Shown: positions 61,797-64,000 of the stretch, piece by piece | Numbering within the stretch: position 1 is the first letter of the stretch | How the letters are laid out: every line of letters starts with the position of its first letter | Assembly: GCF_011734195.1 (NCBI RefSeq) | Contig: NZ_JAANTH010000003.1 | Coordinates: 186,001 to 250,000, forward strand | Reading direction: 5' to 3' | DNA from: Halobacterium sp. R2-5 | GTDB lineage: Archaea > Halobacteriota > Halobacteria > Halobacteriales > Halobacteriaceae | DNA length: 64,000 bases | Translations under genes and position numbers: made by a program | Notes under the pieces: generated by a model | The model's database searches: none | Seen by the model: only the letters and a program-made list of their open reading frames with translations | Told to the model about the DNA's origin: nothing

Positions 61797-62162
61797 TCAG
61801 TGCAGCCGCCAGATCAGCGATCGGATCTTGTAACCCAGCGTCCCACTCTGGTAGCCGCGCCAGCCGCTCATGCCACCGGCGAGAGTAGTCGCGTCGTACC
61901 CCTCGTCGGCGAGAATGCGGGTCGCTCGCTTCGCGACAATGCCCATCTTGCAGACGGTCACGATCTCCTGGTCTCTGGGGACTTCGTCGAGACGCTGTCG
62001 GAGCGCGTTCTCGTCGCCAGAACGCAGGTCGTGGTACACCGGGAGGTTGTGACTCCCGTCGATGTGCTGGGCCTGGTAGGCTTCGCGTGGGCGAATATCG
62101 AGGACGAAGGGCTGCTCGCCCTCGGGCTGGATATCCAGGTCACTCGGGCGGATTTTGCTCAT
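61797..62162 (-). CDS. Rhodanese-domain sulfurtransferase
   Basis: 121 residues, a single-domain rhodanese. FVLDIRPREAYQAQHIDGSH opens the fold, the active-site loop is IVTVCKMGIVAKRATRIL with the catalytic Cys, and LAGGMSGWRGYQSG closes it. No signal peptide. The loop CKMGIVA differs from the CRSGxRS loop of classic rhodaneses, so the substrate may not be thiosulfate. Monocistronic. Confidence 0.92.
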   Translation of the reverse strand: MSKIRPSDLDIQPEGEQPFVLDIRPREAYQAQHIDGSHNLPVYHDLRSGDENALRQRLDEVPRDQEIVTVCKMGIVAKRATRILADEGYDATTLAGGMSGWRGYQSGTLGYKIRSLIWRLH

Positions 62163-62855
62163 TACCTCAGCTTGTAGATGGCGTCAGTAAAGCGTGCCGA
62201 CCGTTGGTAACGACAACCTTCGATTCAACCGCGCTCGTACAGCCGTCAGACACAGGACCTCTTAACCAACAATTGAAGAGTACGCACGCCGCAATGCCAA
62301 TAAGGGCAGCCACGATTCTGACCACCCCAAACGGTGAAATCACGAGTTGCTCGGCCAATTCGCAAGCAACTGGTTTCACCTTCGTGGCTTGGCAATTCTC
62401 TGGGATTCCTCACCGGTGAGAACGAACGGCATCGTTTTGGTAGATATCGACAAACGTTACCACATCATATGAAACACGAGGGAGCCCGATCAACCATCGA
62501 GGGGCGAGTGCGTGAAACAGTCGTGGACCGGTCTGATATCCACAACGTCCATCTACTCGTTCACTCCGGAAGCCGGGATATTCACTGGAATGTGGCGTTC
62601 GGTCAGACGGGGGATCACCCTGCGGATCCCGACCAGCCCTATCACGCCGCGAGCGTCGGAAAGACGTCTTCTGTCATACCGGGCGCTGAAAGAGCAACAC
62701 CCGCGATAGGTCCGACTGGTACTTGAGAATAAAGCGCACCAGGCGGGACGGAGATTTTCTCTATTCACCACTCCCCCGTTGTCGTTTGATACGGTTTTCA
62801 ACTCAGCCAGCTAACCGAAGCCATCCTTACCCGAAATCCCTCGCTCATGCTGACA
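62163..62855. other. Intergenic region with a palindrome arm and a truncated gene
   Basis: Holds TTAACCAACA at 62262-62271, one arm of the recurrent element with no matching second arm nearby, and the serine-hydrolase fragment at 62469. Otherwise no gene is supported. Confidence 0.4.
62469..62726 (+). pseudogene. Serine hydrolase (class C beta-lactamase-like), N-terminal fragment
   Basis: From the ATG at 62469: TIEGRVRETVVDRSDIHNVH, LLVHSGSRDIHWNVAFGQTG, then PYHAASVGKTSS. The S-V-G-K is the SxxK nucleophile motif of penicillin-binding-like serine hydrolases. The frame diverges right after and stops at residue 85; the family needs about 350 residues. Confidence 0.65.
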
Positions 62856-63509
62856 TCACCCGACGACCTGTGCTATCGCGACGGCTTCCCGGTAGCATGC
62901 GACTGCCAGCAGCAGGTATCCACCAATCAAAAGTACCCACTCGCGACGCGTCAGCGACCAGTCCTTCGGGGATCGTACCCATTCGAACTCTTCGTTCCAC
63001 CGGGGCCTGGATTTCTGGTGCCAGAGCATCACACCCCGCGTCGCGACCACGATCGCGACGATCGCCGTGATCTCCATCGGGCCGCTCCGTTCGACGAGCA
63101 CTGCCAGCGACGGCGCGATGCGCTCGCTCGTCCCGATAGCGAGCGACCCGGTCCCCCAGACTGCCCCGTAATAGGGCGCCTGGACGACCTCGATGACATA
63201 CCCCATCGGCGTGTTCACCGACCGGAGCGTGTTCGCGGCCACGGCGATCAACGAGATACCGACGTTCCACGCGAACAGCATCAAGAATTCTCGCGGAGTA
63301 CTCCCTGCGTACGTCGTCGGTGCGGCGGGATTTCCGCCCCGCAACAGTCCCTGGGGGAGGAGAAAGTAGCTCAGGATCCACGCGGCCGTGAACACCGTCG
63401 CGACGACGACCCACAGCGAGACGAACCGGACGAGGACGTCGTCGTGGTTGACGTACCGTCCGATTTTCTTCGATATCCGACCGATTGGACCGGTCGCGTT
63501 CGACGCCGC
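62856..63509 (-). CDS. Membrane protein, possibly SpoIIM/DUF95-like
   Basis: 217 residues from the ATG at 63509 (MAASNATGPIG); an upstream in-frame start at 63632 would add a hydrophobic but unrelated-looking stretch. A basic N-terminus and about five helices: VSLWVVVATVFTAAWILSYF, LFAWNVGISLIAVAANTLRS, APYYGAVWGTGSLAIGTSER, then MEITAIVAIVVATRGVMLW and LLIGGYLLLAVACYREAVAI. NxG-rich helices and the order of helices are like SpoIIM/DUF95 proteins, but the match is loose. Confidence 0.55.
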   Translation of the reverse strand, partial: AASNATGPIGRISKKIGRYVNHDDVLVRFVSLWVVVATVFTAAWILSYFLLPQGLLRGGNPAAPTTYAGSTPREFLMLFAWNVGISLIAVAANTLRSVNTPMGYVIEVVQAPYYGAVWGTGSLAIGTSERIAPSLAVLVERSGPMEITAIVAIVVATRGVMLWHQKSRPRWNEEFEWVRSPKDWSLTRREWVLLIGGYLLLAVACYREAVAIAQVVG

Positions 63510-63797
63510 CATACAGGGAGTTGTCGTACGCCCGCCGACAAATACGTTACCGAGCCGAACGGTCGACACCGAGGATGGACCAGCGGCGATGACAAGTGCG
63601 AGGGCGGTGATAGTGAGCGTCGCGACGAGCACTGGTGGCTACCCCGATGCGCCGACGGCGAGTGCCGGTCCTGTGGGGAGACAAACTCCTGTATCGCGTT
63701 CTAATCGGCGGCACGAACCCCCACCTGCACGCAAGTTACACAATGATTCAAGCCCGAAGTAGTTCCGTGACGTGAAATCGGGGGAGCTCACTGAGTA

Positions 63798-64000
63798 ATG
63801 GTACAAGATAGAAGCGGGAGCCAGTCGCCGTGGTCACGGTCGGTGAGCGACGTTCTTGAGCAACGCGGGGTATCCACAGACGAGGGCCTGACAGAACCGG
63901 AAGTCGAGCGCAGACGAGAACGGTTCGGTCCCAACGAGCTGCACGAAGTCGAACAGCGACGTTGGCTAGCGGTTCTGATAAGCCAATTTACGAGTGTCAT
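63798..64000 (+). CDS. Cation-transporting P-type ATPase, N-terminal part (cut by window edge)
   Basis: 67 residues are visible from the ATG at 63798. SVSDVLEQRGVSTDEGLTEP then EVERRRERFGPNELHEVEQR is the Cation_ATPase_N helical domain of P2-type (Ca2+/Na+-like) ATPases, where GL-x-x-xEVxxRRxxFGxN is diagnostic. The first membrane helix begins at WLAVLISQFTSV. The rest is beyond the window. Confidence 0.88.
   Translation, partial: MVQDRSGSQSPWSRSVSDVLEQRGVSTDEGLTEPEVERRRERFGPNELHEVEQRRWLAVLISQFTSV

Overview
The window reads as a haloarchaeal (class Halobacteria) megaplasmid or secondary replicon. The reasons are the acidic proteomes, Orc1/Cdc6-type origins, many twin-arginine (Tat) lipoproteins, TATA-type promoters, and gene families largely confined to halophilic archaea (DUF7344, DUF7260, TRAM proteins, haloarchaeal CopA). 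I saw no rRNA, tRNA or CRISPR array. Almost all mobile DNA present is tyrosine recombinases and broken gene ends rather than intact insertion sequences.

Layout. (1) 1-1 kb: the 5' part of an orc1/cdc6 gene and an adjacent origin with inverted origin-recognition boxes. (2) 1.1-3.5 kb: a PadR regulator, a deleted peptidase, and a two-subunit sulfopyruvate/phosphonopyruvate decarboxylase. (3) 3.9-11 kb: a poly-gamma-glutamate island with pgsA, a duplicated-domain pgsC, pgsB and two Tat-exported poly-gamma-glutamate hydrolases. (4) 11.5-13.4 kb: a ParA/partner partition cassette with a repeat-rich candidate centromere, then a broken TRAM gene. (5) 13.8-17.2 kb: a TSUP permease, tyrosine recombinase 1 and a DUF7260 protein. 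(6) 17.4-29.7 kb: an organic-acid catabolic island with MmgE/PrpD, IclR, MFS, SDR, an enolase-superfamily dehydratase, the TctCBA tripartite tricarboxylate transporter, UspA and a frameshifted tartrate/isopropylmalate-type dehydrogenase. (7) 29.7-38.1 kb: an accessory block of unrecognised genes. It holds three divergent paralogues of one small uncharacterised family interleaved with two DUF7344-type winged-helix proteins, and a regulator with a large palindrome on its promoter. (8) 38.1-40.1 kb: a second complete origin with its own orc1/cdc6 gene and nine boxes on both sides. (9) 40.1-44.1 kb: truncated DNA polymerase B and RadA/RAD55-like remnants, a PIN-type toxin-antitoxin pair and tyrosine recombinase 2. 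(10) 44.1-64 kb: a metal-handling and cell-surface region with a P1B ATPase (CPG motif) plus HMA chaperone and ArsR regulator, SHOCT and DUF302 proteins, CopA (CPC motif), a four-gene SPW/CWB2/DUF4396 membrane operon, a truncated CopB-like ATPase (CPH motif), an AI-2E permease, a rhodanese, and the start of a cation ATPase at the right edge.

The two unrelated origin types, two near-identical recombinases with a shared 95-bp upstream repeat, and many truncated genes at junctions suggest a replicon built by fusion of plasmids and repeated recombination. The strongest candidates for undescribed biology are the small-protein/DUF7344 locus (30-37 kb), the SPW-CWB2-DUF4396 operon (55-59 kb), and a recurrent palindromic element with TTAACCAACA arms seen at four full sites. 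Residue counts, box positions and identities quoted here were counted by eye; family assignments rest on recognised motifs, not on database searches.
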